From contig LGRX02024641.1 of the NCBI GenBank assembly GCA_001247695.2, forward strand, positions 1 through 17,982: a stretch of DNA of 17,982 nt. Reading direction: 5' to 3'. The notes under the pieces were generated by a model. That model was not told the origin of the DNA and searched no databases. It saw nothing but the letters and a program-made list of their open reading frames with translations. Both the position numbers and the translations under genes were made by a program. Positions 1 through 9,057 of the stretch are shown piece by piece. Each line of letters begins with the position of its first letter. Position 1 is the stretch's first letter. The stretch is from Cymbomonas tetramitiformis. Its lineage: Eukaryota > Chlorophyta > Pyramimonadophyceae > Pyramimonadales > Pyramimonadaceae.

Positions 1-846
1 TTCTGGCCACACGATTGTTCCGCCGACGAGCTCCTCCAATGTAGTCCACTCCTTGCCCTTCCGCGCTGCAGGGTCTGTGAACTTGTTGAGCTTCTTGACG
101 ATATCTGCATTGGGTACAGATTGACCTGTGAAGTTTTCCACAGTGAGACCGTTGAGCGGTCCGCCATATAAGCGGATGTCCCCACCCTTATTCATTTTGA
201 ACCGGCCGGTTCCTCCGCGGCGGGCCTTGCGATAGCTCAGGTGAGCAACCAGGTACGTGTGAACTTGCTTGTCAGTGCAGGGGGGGATATGTTGTTTGCC
301 GATTTCTCGTTTCAGCTTCACGAACTTTTTCCCAAGGTCCTCTTTGCACGCTCCCACCGGGAGTTTTTTGGCTTCCTCCCATTCGCTTATGAGGGTCCGG
401 GCGTCCGCCTGCATCAAAGAAACCTCATCGTCCGTCGCCCCCGACGGCCGCCTAGCCACTGGATCCGCCTCGATCTTCACACCTTGCTGTGCCTTTTGCA
501 TCATTGCAAAGATCGCTGCCATCTGCTGCGGGTTTTCCATCAACTTTACGAAGTCCAACGGTTGGTCTGCTGGTCCCGCCTTAGCGGCCTCCTCCTCCTC
601 CTCCTCCTCCTCGTCATCCTCCTCCTCTTCTTCGGAATCCGAAGAGTCCGAACCGAAGCATTCCTTCACTAGTTTTTTGCCTGCGGCTTTGGCCTTCTTC
701 CCCTCCTGGGCCTGTGCGATGGCCCGCGCTTGCTGGCACTTCTTGCCCCTTTTCGTGCGGGCTTCGTCGTAGAGTGTGGGAGGCTTCCTTTTCTTGGTCT
801 TCTCAACTTTCTTCTTGGCATATTCTGCGGCTGCTGTTTTTGCCAT
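1..846 (-). CDS. Hypothetical basic/acidic protein, 3' end outside window
   Basis: An uninterrupted reading frame of 282 codons runs from an ATG at 846 down to the first base, so the C-terminus is missing. The protein begins MAKTAAAEYAKKK and its first ~70 residues are rich in Lys, Arg and Ala, with short basic clusters that could act in nuclear or nucleic-acid targeting. A Ser/Asp patch (SDSSDS) then leads into an almost pure Asp/Glu tract encoded by a GAG-type microsatellite. Beyond residue ~100 the composition is normal and globular-looking (for example TGRFKMNKGGDIRLYGG and GKEWTTLEELVGG). I recognise no family. Charge segregation of this kind is common in chromatin-associated and Gag-like proteins, but that is only an analogy. 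No intron is needed to keep the frame open. The length and clean composition make it a real coding region; function unknown. Confidence 0.7.
   Translation of the reverse strand, partial: MAKTAAAEYAKKKVEKTKKRKPPTLYDEARTKRGKKCQQARAIAQAQEGKKAKAAGKKLVKECFGSDSSDSEEEEEDDEEEEEEEEAAKAGPADQPLDFVKLMENPQQMAAIFAMMQKAQQGVKIEADPVARRPSGATDDEVSLMQADARTLISEWEEAKKLPVGACKEDLGKKFVKLKREIGKQHIPPCTDKQVHTYLVAHLSYRKARRGGTGRFKMNKGGDIRLYGGPLNGLTVENFTGQSVPNADIVKKLNKFTDPAARKGKEWTTLEELVGGTIVWPE
588..633. repeat. CTC/GAG trinucleotide microsatellite
   Basis: A run of CTC triplets with a few substitutions (CGT, CAT, CTT) lies inside the minus-strand gene and encodes its Glu/Asp tract. The triplet period means that length changes would keep the frame. 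Confidence 0.85.
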
Positions 847-1340
847 TTTGATTGTAAAGAACTAACGAAGGTGACTGGGAAACAACTGCGTGTGCTGGGA
901 CCTGGGGTTTTTCCTGGGGTTTTATGGGTCTAATTAGCTTTCCGTACGGTTTTCCATGCGATTATTTGCACACTCCCATCGATCGCCGTCGTGGCACGAT
1001 TTCCATTAGGATGTCCCGGCCTGGGCATACCTGTATTACGATTTCCATCCCTGTGGTCAACGTATGGCATATCCAGCCTGAGATTGCCGTTGAGAATTCA
1101 TAATTCGATGTCATGCGTGGAATCTGCGCGCGTCGTCGCTGTCGGACCCAATGCGATTCGATTTTCGTTTGAAATCAGGTTCTTCCCGATTTTTTTTGAA
1201 GTTCCAGAAATAAAATCTCTAATAGCCAAAATTGCGCATACAGGCCGCAATTTTGTTTTTTTGCCCCCCTCGTCAGTGAACAAATGGTTTGTTTTCTTGG
1301 GGGTGATCGAACAGGCTCATTTTATTTGGGGGGTTTTTGG
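847..1340. other. Intergenic stretch, possible promoter of the minus-strand gene
   Basis: I see no convincing gene here. A + strand open frame over 991-1461 runs into repeat DNA and has no protein-like composition. The part next to 846 would hold the promoter and leader of the minus-strand gene, but I see no clear TATA element. The main structure is the hairpin described separately at 1227-1255. Confidence 0.5.
1227..1255. repeat. Perfect 10-bp hairpin followed by a T run
   Basis: CAAAATTGCG (1227-1236) and CGCAATTTTG (1246-1255) are exact inverted repeats around a 9-nt loop. A run of seven T residues and then a C run follow on the + strand. The shape resembles an intrinsic terminator, but in a eukaryotic nuclear context that function is not expected. 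Confidence 0.6.
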
Positions 1341-2200
1341 CGGCGGTAGGGGGTCTTCCATAGGGGTTTCCATAGGGATAGGCTCTGGATTTCCCATAGG
1401 GCACACCACTTTTTCCACAGGCTCCGGATTTTCCATAGGGTACATTGGTGATGTTTTTTAACCTGTTTCCAGGCCATTCCACAGGTATGGACGCCACTAT
1501 CATAGGGATGATCTCTGTGGCATTCCTTAACAGTGTAATTCTGCATTTTCCATAGGCATTTTCCAAGTGCGGCGTGTTGCTGTTGTAGAGTCCAAAAAGG
1601 GCCTGTTTTACCCTGCCCTATTTTTCATTTTTTTGATTCCATCCCTATAAATTACCTATGGAATCCCGAAAATGGGGTGAGCCAACCTATGATCACCCTG
1701 TGGAAACGATTTCCATTGGGGCCTGTGGCAAATTTTCCAGAGCCATTCCATACGATTTTGAGATAGGGGATTTAAAAGTGCCCTATGGAAAGGTTTTTGC
1801 CCTATGGAAAGCCAATGGAAATGCGTTCCCATAGGTTTTACATAGGGGTTTTCCATCCCTGTGTAATTATTTCCAGCCCTACGGACGCCACTATTATAGG
1901 GTTAACACCTCGACCGTTCATAGAATATCAACCCAATATCCCTATGGAAAATTCAAGTTATTTTCCCATAGGTTGTATAGGGTGGGCATCCCTATGGAAC
2001 CAGAATACAGCATTCCTAACGTATGTCCACCCTATGTCCACCCTATGTCCACCCTACGTTCATGGTATGGAAGGTATTGAACACCTTCCATAGGGATGCC
2101 ATTGGGCGGACCGCCCTATGGAACACATCGTATTGTTTCCATGCCTATGCCCACCCTACGCCCACCCTATGACCACCTCATGATCACCCTATGCCTAGCA
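1341..2200. repeat. Field of CCCTATG-type 11-mers
   Basis: The stretch is dominated by copies of CCCTATGGAAA and its complement TTTCCATAGGG, and, near 2019-2065 and 2140-2200, by CCCTATGTCCA/CCCTATGCCCA in direct tandem. A 20-nt direct repeat, GACGCCACTAT followed by C/T and ATAGGG, occurs near 1490 and 1883. Open frames in this region read only repeat-derived peptides (PPYxHP, MENPYxKP) and I do not treat them as genes. The field abuts the first exon of the transposase. Confidence 0.8.
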
Positions 2201-2255
2201 AATGAAAAGTTAAAAAGGAAGCAACGGTTCCAAGTAGTCATGCGTGCCGGTATGG

Positions 2256-5200
2256 ATGGTGTGTTGTGGGCCAGTATTAAACAACCACGGGGTCGACATG
2301 CCACCATGTCCTTGCACCGTGTGCCGACTACAAGTTGAAAAACCTCTTCGAACGATACAACGACATACGAAGCTATACAAGAGATGGCAAGGAGCGGTAT
2401 ACATGGGGGAAAGTAGTAGTGAAGACGATACTTCAAGTGATGACGGGGGTGACCGTAATGGTGGTGATGGTGGTTCCCTTGGAGGTGATGATGACATGGA
2501 AGATGCCAATGCAGAAGCGGACGAAATTCTCCAGGATCATTTGAGAAAGCTGGAAGAACATTGTGCCCGTCTCCTAATTCCTGCTGCCAACGATGAGGAT
2601 ATGGATAACCATGAGGTACCCCTCTTTCTGTATTTCCCAAGGGTGGGCGTACGTATGCCAACAGGTGGGCATAGGTTGGGAAATCGTTGAACGTTTCCAT
2701 AGGGTGGGAACAGGCATTCCCAGAGGCGGGTATAGGTAGAGCGCTGGGTAAGTATGCCTATGGAAAGCATTGGACGTTTCCAGTGGGTGGGCATAGGGCG
2801 AGCATTGGGCGGGCATAGGTTGGGAAAACATGGAATGTTTCCATAGGGTGGGCCTGAGCATTCCCAAGGGCGGGTATAGGTGGTTCACTGGGTAGGCATG
2901 CCTATGGAAAGCATTGGATGTTTCCATAGGGTCGGCATAGGGTGGGCATAGGACGGGCATAGGGTGGACATGCGGAGGGAAATGCCTTTTTTTAATTTTG
3001 CAGTTCCTGTAAAGTTGGGGATGCCTCTCGTGATTTCACAGGTCGTTGATCACGTCTATGCCGAGAAGGTTTCAACAATGCATCGTCTTGTCATTGATCT
3101 GCTGGAAACGAAATCCGAGCACAATGCTACCCAATCCATGTTTGATCAAATCTTCAATCTCATGCGGCAAACGGTGATTGGCAACGTTGATATCATCGGC
3201 AATCAGAGACGAAATGGTTTCCCGACCTCCTTCAAACAAGCTTTGTCTATGTGGAAGGATTTTGCCCTGCCGTACCATACCGCCGACGTTTGCAGGAATG
3301 AATGCATGATCTTCACTCCGGGCCGGCATGACGACCTTACCCAGTGCCTCCATTGCCACAAACTTCGGTGTCACCCCAGCTCTCGACGTAACGGACGGCT
3401 TATTCCGGGAAAGCCGTACAAGGTATTTAGGTTTTGGCGCTTGGACGAACTCCTGCCGATGCTATATTTGATACCAGAGATGGCCGAGCTCTTGGTATCA
3501 TGGAAGATAACTACACCCGCGGAGAACGACGATCTGCCGGTTGTGACTACGTTTCATCGTAAGTGTATCCCTCCCACATGCTCACCCTATGCCCACCCTA
3601 TAACATCCCTATGATCACCCTATGTCCACGCTATAACATCCCTATGATCACCCTATGTCCACCCTATGCTCACCCTATGCCCAATTCACAATTGCCTTGC
3701 ATCCTACAGTAAACACTCGATTTTAAGAAAACAGGAATTTTAGGTCAGCCTAGCAAGTTTCTTATTTATATAGAGATCTTAAATATGGAGTGTTGTGTGT
3801 TAAATATTGTGAAGAAATCAAAAAAGCTGGCTACTTTCTTATTGGCGGGTTTTCTTATTACTGAGTGATTACTGTATGTTGACCCTATGCCCACCCTATG
3901 TTCGCCCTATGCCCACCCTATGACCACCCTATGCTTATCCTATGCCCAAAATCCATTTATTATTCCAGAAAGTGTAATTGTGTTCCTCACCTTAAATGAT
4001 AAGTTTCGTTGCTCGGTTTCAATCGCAGAGTCGACCTTCTGGAGAAATAAGGTGTATGTCGAGCAGCCGGGCTTCTTTACGGAGCCACGGAACATCTCCT
4101 TATTCATGTGTGCCGATGGAGTGAATCCTCATAACGATTCCACGGCGGTCACGTCCTCAATCACCCCAATAACGTTCCAAATCTTAAATCTGCCTGCTGA
4201 GTATCGAGCCAAGTACGAGTTTCTATTGGTATACGGAATAATCGAGGATAAACCGAGTAATGCTCAGATTTACTACAAGTTCTTGGTGGACGAGTTGCTC
4301 GACATGTGGAATGTTGGTGTCCGAGCGTTTGATTCAAGAAAAAAGGAAATCTTCCAGTTACGATGCATGCTCACGTGTGTTGTTGCTGACTATGGCACGG
4401 GGGGCATAACGGAAATTGCCAATCGAGTGGGAGGAAATTCCGCTTCTAAAGCCTGCATGTTCTGCAACATTACCGGCGAGACCTGGGGAACAAGCTGTTT
4501 GAATAAAACAATTTTCAAAGGTAGTCCAGCTTATTCCCACCCTATGCCCACCCTATGCCCGCCCTGTGACACCGCTATAGCATCCCTATACCGTACCTGA
4601 GATAACCAATTCAGGTTTCCCACCCTATGCTCGCCCTATGGCCGCCCTATGCTAGCCCTGTGATCGCCCTATGCCCACCCTATGAAAACGAATGCGATGA
4701 CGAATGTGACACCTGTCCTCACAGGTTCTGCACCTCTCCGCACCGAAGAGGACGTACGATTGCTGCAGGCCAGAAATGCAAGTTGCGCAGATTCTGGGTT
4801 GTACACTGCTGCTCAGCTTCGAGAGATTTATAGTAGAACGGGCATCAAAGGGCCGTGTGCACTTTCTTTGTTGCCACACTTTTCCGTGACAAAGGACTAC
4901 TTCCCGGATATCATGCACGAACTTCATAACTTGGAATATAGGATGACATGTGCTATTTTCAGTGCAACTGGAATATTAAATGCCTTAGATATGCTGAAAA
5001 TCACCATGTGCACCCGGAGTGGCTACCTGAACCTGTGGACGAGAACGAGGTGGAGAAAACCTTGGAAGAACATTTTGCTGGTATGTAACAATCTCGGGAT
5101 TTCATTCCATCCCTGTGCTCGCCCTATGCCCTCCCTATACCCACCCTTGGAACTGGGGAAACGCATTCCATCCCTGTGCTCACCCTGTGCTCACCCTGTG

Positions 5201-7520
5201 CCCACCATATGCCCACCCTATACTCACCCTTGGAACTGCAGAGAAATATTCCATCCCTATGCCCACCCTGCACCCGACCTATAGCCACCCTATACCCACC
5301 CTTGGAACCTGGCGATTGTCAAATAATGCATGACAGTGACTGCTGTTCTTTTCTGTTTTTGCAGAACTCGCTGTACCATGGGGTCTGGATGAGGACATTC
5401 GTTCTATTGCGATTAAGTGGTACAAGAAATCAAAAGTCGATCGGAATTGGGGCAACGTGGTAACTAAGGGCATGGAGTTCAGCGCGAGCACAAGAGAGCC
5501 AAGAAAACTGAAGGCCGCCGTGGGGATTGTCTTCATAACTTGCGGCTTCATGAGCGCAATCGCAGCTTGGCCAGACGCATTGGGAGATTTGCCTCATCCG
5601 AAATACTCGTCCTTTGTTGGGGAGTTCGTCGTAGTGGTGCGTGAGATAGTCTCAAACCACATCATCTCCGAGGACCGTCTGCATAAACGGGTTGAAGCTC
5701 TAATAATGGACCGATGGGAGAAGGAGTTTTCACCTGAAGATTGGAATATAACTACGCATATTTTGCGACATTTGCCTCGGCATATCGAACTGACAGGACC
5801 TGCGCATGGAACATGGTTATTTCCGTGGGAGTCATTCTATGGGAAATGCAAGGAGTCAGTCAAAACTCGATCGCAGCCAGTAGCCAGCATCATGAACGGT
5901 ATGTATACCTAGGCTCACCCTATGTTCACCCTACGTCCGCCCTATGCTATCCCTGTGATCACCATAGGGAATGGGAATCTCAAAGTTTCCCGCCCTATGC
6001 CCACCTTATGCCCACCCTATGTTTACCCTATGCCTTTACTATGTATCGGTTCCGTACGTATACCGTGCCTATGGAAAGCTCCTTCCATAGGGAGAACATA
6101 GGTATGGAAACGTCTGGCTGCACTGTACGTTTGTTTATGTGTTATGTATGTCGCAGGTCAGATGCTAGAAAAACAGCTGATGCTAGTCCGTGGCATATAT
6201 GCTTCAATATCTAATGAGAAGGTTGCACCATACACTGGGCCACAAAAGCGACGAGTGGAGGTGATTGGCAAGCAAACACCGATAACCTTGGATGAAGGTA
6301 CGCAGTGCCTTAGATGCCTTTGCGGTAGATGGCCGCCCTGTGCCCACCCAATGGAAATCTTTCCCGCCATATGCCCGCCCTATGCCCACCCTTGGAGCTG
6401 AAAAGAAATATTCCATCCCTGTGCTCACCCTATGCCTACCCTATGCCCACCCTTTGAAATTCGTAACCATCTTATGCCCACCCATTGATCACCCACAGGT
6501 GACATAAAAGGTATACGGAAGTATATGCGCACGAATTTCCCATGGGCCCAGCTCCTGCAAAACGACTTTGACACCAAACTCGCTGAATGGAAGCGATTGA
6601 GTTTGAGAGAACGGCGGATCATGCCACGACCCGTCATCCAAGATCTGGAGACATGGCGGTTGAACCGGTTGACGAGGGAATGTCGTCCTTTGAGTACCAA
6701 GGAGCGTTGTTATGTCTACATGGACGGTGTGATGAAGAGTCGGCACGTGAAAGTCGGACGAGACACTTTTCGTACGCGATCCGCCGACCGCCACCTCACC
6801 ACCTGTCAACGATACATAAAGGCAATCTTTGATACCCCAGTAAATGGATTGAATGCCCATGAAGACAGGTCGTTCATCCGATGCCCACCCTATGTTCGCC
6901 CTATATTGGCCCTATGCCTACCCTGTGTTCGCCCTACAACATCCCTATACCGTAACATATATCCTAGATCATGCGTATGCTCACCCTGTGCCCACCCTAC
7001 GACCACCCTACACCCTCCCTATGATTACGAGTTAAGCTTTCCCACTCTGTGTCCGCCCTATAGCCGCCCTATGTCCACCCTGTGCCCACCCTATGCTCAC
7101 CCTTTGGAAAGTATGTGTCGCAGGTACGGCGAGCTTCTGAAAATTTATAGCATCCCGATTGGCAGGAAACAATTGGTTTTCCTCAAAGTAAGATGGTTTC
7201 CATTGAAGGCAGCATTTCAAGATACCGTGGCGAACAATATGATGTTGAGGTCGGACTTGCCATGGGACCTTTCCGAGGTTTTCATCCAAGCATTTGAGAT
7301 TGAGTGCTTGGTGTGCATTGTACCCATTCCATGGAACTTTGACCGGTTCATCACGACCAAGAGAATTCCAGCTGGACGACCCGATGCAAATAGGTTGGTA
7401 TATTATCTCGGCGAGCACAAACTCGGTTTCAATGATCCACCATGGAGATATGATAAAGACAAGATGATGCTCATACTAGATAGGCATGTAGATTTTGTGG
7501 GCGACTTACATGACGAATAA
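2256..7520 (+). CDS. Tnp2-family (CACTA/EnSpm) transposase, 8 exons, frameshift in exon 4
   Basis: Exons inferred from phase-consistent GT...AG joins: 2256-2615, 3042-3558, 3969-4520, 4725-5080, 5365-5898, 6157-6297, 6499-6868, 7124-7520 (TAA). Exon 1 holds the N-terminal zinc motif CPCTVC followed by TIQRH and an acidic linker. Exon 2 has the Tnp2 lead-in, including CRNECMIF, CLHCHKLR and a KPYKVFRFWRL/AELLVSW block. Exon 3 carries the core: ADGVNPHND with the first acidic residue, VVADYGTGG with the second, and ACMFC. Exon 4 has GIKGPCALSLLPHF and PDIMHELHN. Exon 5 matches a DUF4218-like region (GPAHGTWLFPWESFYGKCKESV). Exons 6-8 give a diverged C-terminus. The start is the first in-frame ATG; CPCTVC could also follow the ATG at 2298. 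Within exon 4 the frame must shift by one base near 4941, so the copy is broken or misassembled. The family cuts and pastes DNA in the nucleus. I found no terminal inverted repeats. Confidence 0.85.
2616..3041 (+). repeat. Intron 1 of the transposase, repeat-filled in reverse orientation
   Basis: The donor is GAG|GTACCC and the acceptor TTTCACAG|GTCGTT. An alternative acceptor at 3003 (TTTTGCAG) would give the wrong phase. Unlike the other introns, the minisatellite appears here mostly as its complement (TGGGCATAGGG), mixed with TTTCCATAGGG and CCTATGGAAAGCATTGGA blocks, some repeated as larger units (near 2758 and 2902). Confidence 0.7.
3559..3968 (+). repeat. Intron 2 of the transposase, two 11-mer arrays around AT-rich DNA
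   Basis: The donor is CATC|GTAAGT and the acceptor TTATTCCAG|AA, phase 1. CCCTATG 11-mers occupy about 3585-3680 and 3880-3945. Between them lies about 190 bp of AT-rich DNA with no repeat units. Confidence 0.8.
4521..4724 (+). repeat. Intron 3 of the transposase, 11-mer array
   Basis: The donor is CAAAG|GTAGTC and the acceptor TCCTCACAG|GTTCTG, phase 1. Two blocks of CCCTATGCCCA variants, some with CCCTGTG, fill about 4537-4600 and 4620-4685. Confidence 0.8.
5081..5364 (+). repeat. Intron 4 of the transposase, 11-mer array with longer interspersed unit
   Basis: The donor is GCTG|GTATGT and the acceptor TGTTTTTGCAG|AACTCG, phase 1. The array covers about 5110-5310. CCCTTGGAACT and ATTCCATCCCTGTGC segments recur in it, giving a longer-period repeat. 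Confidence 0.8.
5899..6156 (+). repeat. Intron 5 of the transposase, 11-mer array
   Basis: The donor is AACG|GTATGT and the acceptor TATGTCGCAG|GTCAG, phase 1. CCCTATG 11-mers run from about 5916 to 6045. A CCTATGGAAAGCTCCTTCCATAGG hairpin-like pair follows near 6069-6092. Confidence 0.8.
6298..6498 (+). repeat. Intron 6 of the transposase, 11-mer array
   Basis: The donor is GAAG|GTACGC and the acceptor ATCACCCACAG|GTGACA, phase 1. Degenerate CCCTATG units occupy about 6334-6495, right up to the acceptor. Confidence 0.75.
6869..7123 (+). repeat. Intron 7 of the transposase, 11-mer array, open in frame
   Basis: The donor is GACAG|GTCGTT and the acceptor TATGTGTCGCAG|GTACGG, phase 2. At 255 nt it is a multiple of three and contains no in-frame stop, so a retained intron would insert 85 mostly repeat-derived residues without breaking the protein. 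Confidence 0.7.
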
Positions 7521-7926
7521 CTTGTTCATTTCATAGATGGAATTATTCTGTATATTAATATGTATATATGTAGTAAAAGCCCTATGGAAAGCCTGGATAT
7601 ATCATGAATCATCACCCTATGCTCACCCTATGAAACCTGAATGGTTATACCTATGGAAACCCTTTCACAGGTACGGTATCCCTTGGGAAACATGTTTCCA
7701 TACGGATGATATACCTACGGAAGACCTTTCCACTGGGTGGCTCACCCCTGGGAAAGCTCATTCCATAGGCTGGCTATACCTATGGAACGTCAATTCCATA
7801 CGTACGGTATACGTGTGGAAACGTATTCCATATGGATACTATAGGTATAGACTTTGCCACCTGTATCAGGAGTATACCTACGGCATGCTCACCCTGTGTT
7901 ATCCCTATAGCTAACCCTATGGAAAC

Positions 7927-8203
7927 CCCTATGGAATTACGTCTTTATTGACCGAGAATACGCAGAATGAATTGTATATTTCCATAGGTATACTATCCCT
8001 ATGGGGGCCCTATGGAAAGCCCTATGGAATTACGTTGATATTCCCGAGAATACGCAGAGTGGATTATACGTTTCCATAGGCCTACCATACCTATGGCATC
8101 CCTATGGAAGGCCCTATGGAATTACGACTTTATTCCCGAGAATACGCAGGGCGAATTGTACATTTCCATAGGTGTACTATCGCTATGCCCGCCCTATGGA
8201 AAA
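7927..8203. repeat. Three-copy ~92-bp tandem repeat
   Basis: Units begin at 7927, 8020 and 8112 with CCCTATGGAATTACG, share a central CCGAGAATACGCAG, and end near TTTCCATAGG. Each unit therefore has inverted ends (CCTATGGAA and TTCCATAGG). Confidence 0.8.
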
Positions 8204-8355
8204 TCTTGTGGAAAACTCATAGTATACGCTAATTTTCCATAGGTGCGCTATCCTTACGCCCGCCCTACGCCCGCCCTTGGACATGCCTATGGAAAGCGTA
8301 TGGGAAAGTTATATTTTCCATAGGGCTTTCCATCGGCCCCCTATGCCTATAGCCG

Positions 8356-8386
8356 CCCTATGGAAGGGTTTACATTTTCCATAGGG
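8356..8386. repeat. Perfect hairpin of the CCCTATGGAA family
   Basis: CCCTATGGAA (8356-8365) pairs exactly with TTCCATAGGG (8377-8386) across an 11-nt loop. Confidence 0.75.
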
Positions 8387-8418
8387 TTTTCCATAGTCCT
8401 GGTTATGCCTATAGTCGT

Positions 8419-8446
8419 CCTATGGAAATGTTTACTTTTCCATAGG
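8419..8446. repeat. Perfect hairpin of the CCTATGGAAA family
   Basis: CCTATGGAAA (8419-8428) pairs exactly with TTTCCATAGG (8437-8446) across an 8-nt loop. Confidence 0.75.
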
Positions 8447-8466
8447 GTGATTATACGGCCTTCCAT

Positions 8467-8493
8467 GCCTATGGAACGTCTTTTTCCATAGGC
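8467..8493. repeat. Perfect hairpin of the GCCTATGGAA family
   Basis: GCCTATGGAA (8467-8476) pairs exactly with TTCCATAGGC (8484-8493) across a 7-nt loop. Confidence 0.75.
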
Positions 8494-8689
8494 ATACAGC
8501 CCTATAGAAACCCTGTGGAAACTCCAAAAGGGGGTATCCCTATGGAAATACCCTATGGAAAACTTTCCAAGCCTTTGGAAAATATTTCCGGATTTTCCCG
8601 AGCGTTCCCAAGGGCGGGCATAGGGAGGGCACAGGGATGGCATGCCTATGGAAAGCTTTCCCAAGGGTTGCAGATCTGTAGGGGTACGT

Positions 8690-9057
8690 CATTCAGCATC
8701 GAGTGTTATTTCTTAATTGGGTTTGTCGATTGCAGTTGTCGCATGGCCGAGAACCGATGACTTTAATTAATTTCCAAACTATTGGTTGTCGTGTCGTGTG
8801 TACGTGGCCAAATTTTATTTATTAATTGGATTTGTCGTTTGACGTCGAGTGACGCGATTTAGAAATTATTTATGGGGTAAAATCAATAAAGAGAGCACGG
8901 TAATACTGCGAACTGCAAAGGTCTCCTGCCTGTAAATCGCTCGTCTTAATTGAGAAGCTGCCCGCAAGTGGTGAGAAATAAAACAACATTCTTCGGTCCA
9001 AAACTACAGCAAGTGGTGGAGAATTGCAAAAGGGAGCACCGCCTGTCTGTTTAAGGA
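8690..9057. other. Gene-free stretch, probable 3' flank of the minus-strand acidic ORF
   Basis: I see no coding region. Two diverged direct copies of an AATTGG(G/A)TTTGTCG block lie near 8717 and 8820, about 100 bp apart. On the minus strand an AATAAA sits in the TTTATT near 8815, a plausible poly(A) signal for the ORF ending at 9058, which would give a 3' UTR of about 240 nt. Confidence 0.4.

Larger units (their letters stand above)
7560..8670. repeat. CCTATGGAAA / TTTCCATAGG repeat field with many short hairpins
   Basis: Downstream of the transposase the same heptamer family appears mainly as CCCTATGGAAA paired with its complement, so closely spaced copies form perfect or near-perfect hairpins. 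Direct CCCTATGCCCA arrays are rare here. Open frames crossing it (for example 7537-7914) read repeat peptides only. I see no gene in this stretch. Confidence 0.8.

Noticed and set aside
1227..1262. Bacterial intrinsic terminator
   Set aside because: The shape fits, but nearby genes have spliceosomal introns; listed only as a hairpin.
1273..2338. Several short ORFs with MENPYxKP or PPYxHP peptides
   Set aside because: They are translations of the 11-mer repeat, which has no stops in one orientation.
2285..2340. Strong initiation context GCCACCATG at 2300-2308
   Set aside because: That ATG is out of frame with the CPCTVC zinc motif and opens only a very short peptide.
5115..5463. Proline-rich ORFs in the middle of the transposase
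   Set aside because: They read through intron 4 repeats; splice phase and conserved blocks place this DNA in an intron.
1340..8670. CACTA terminal inverted repeats bounding the transposase
   Set aside because: CACTAT occurs near 1494 and 1887, but both are direct repeats within the 11-mer field and no inverted partner was seen downstream.
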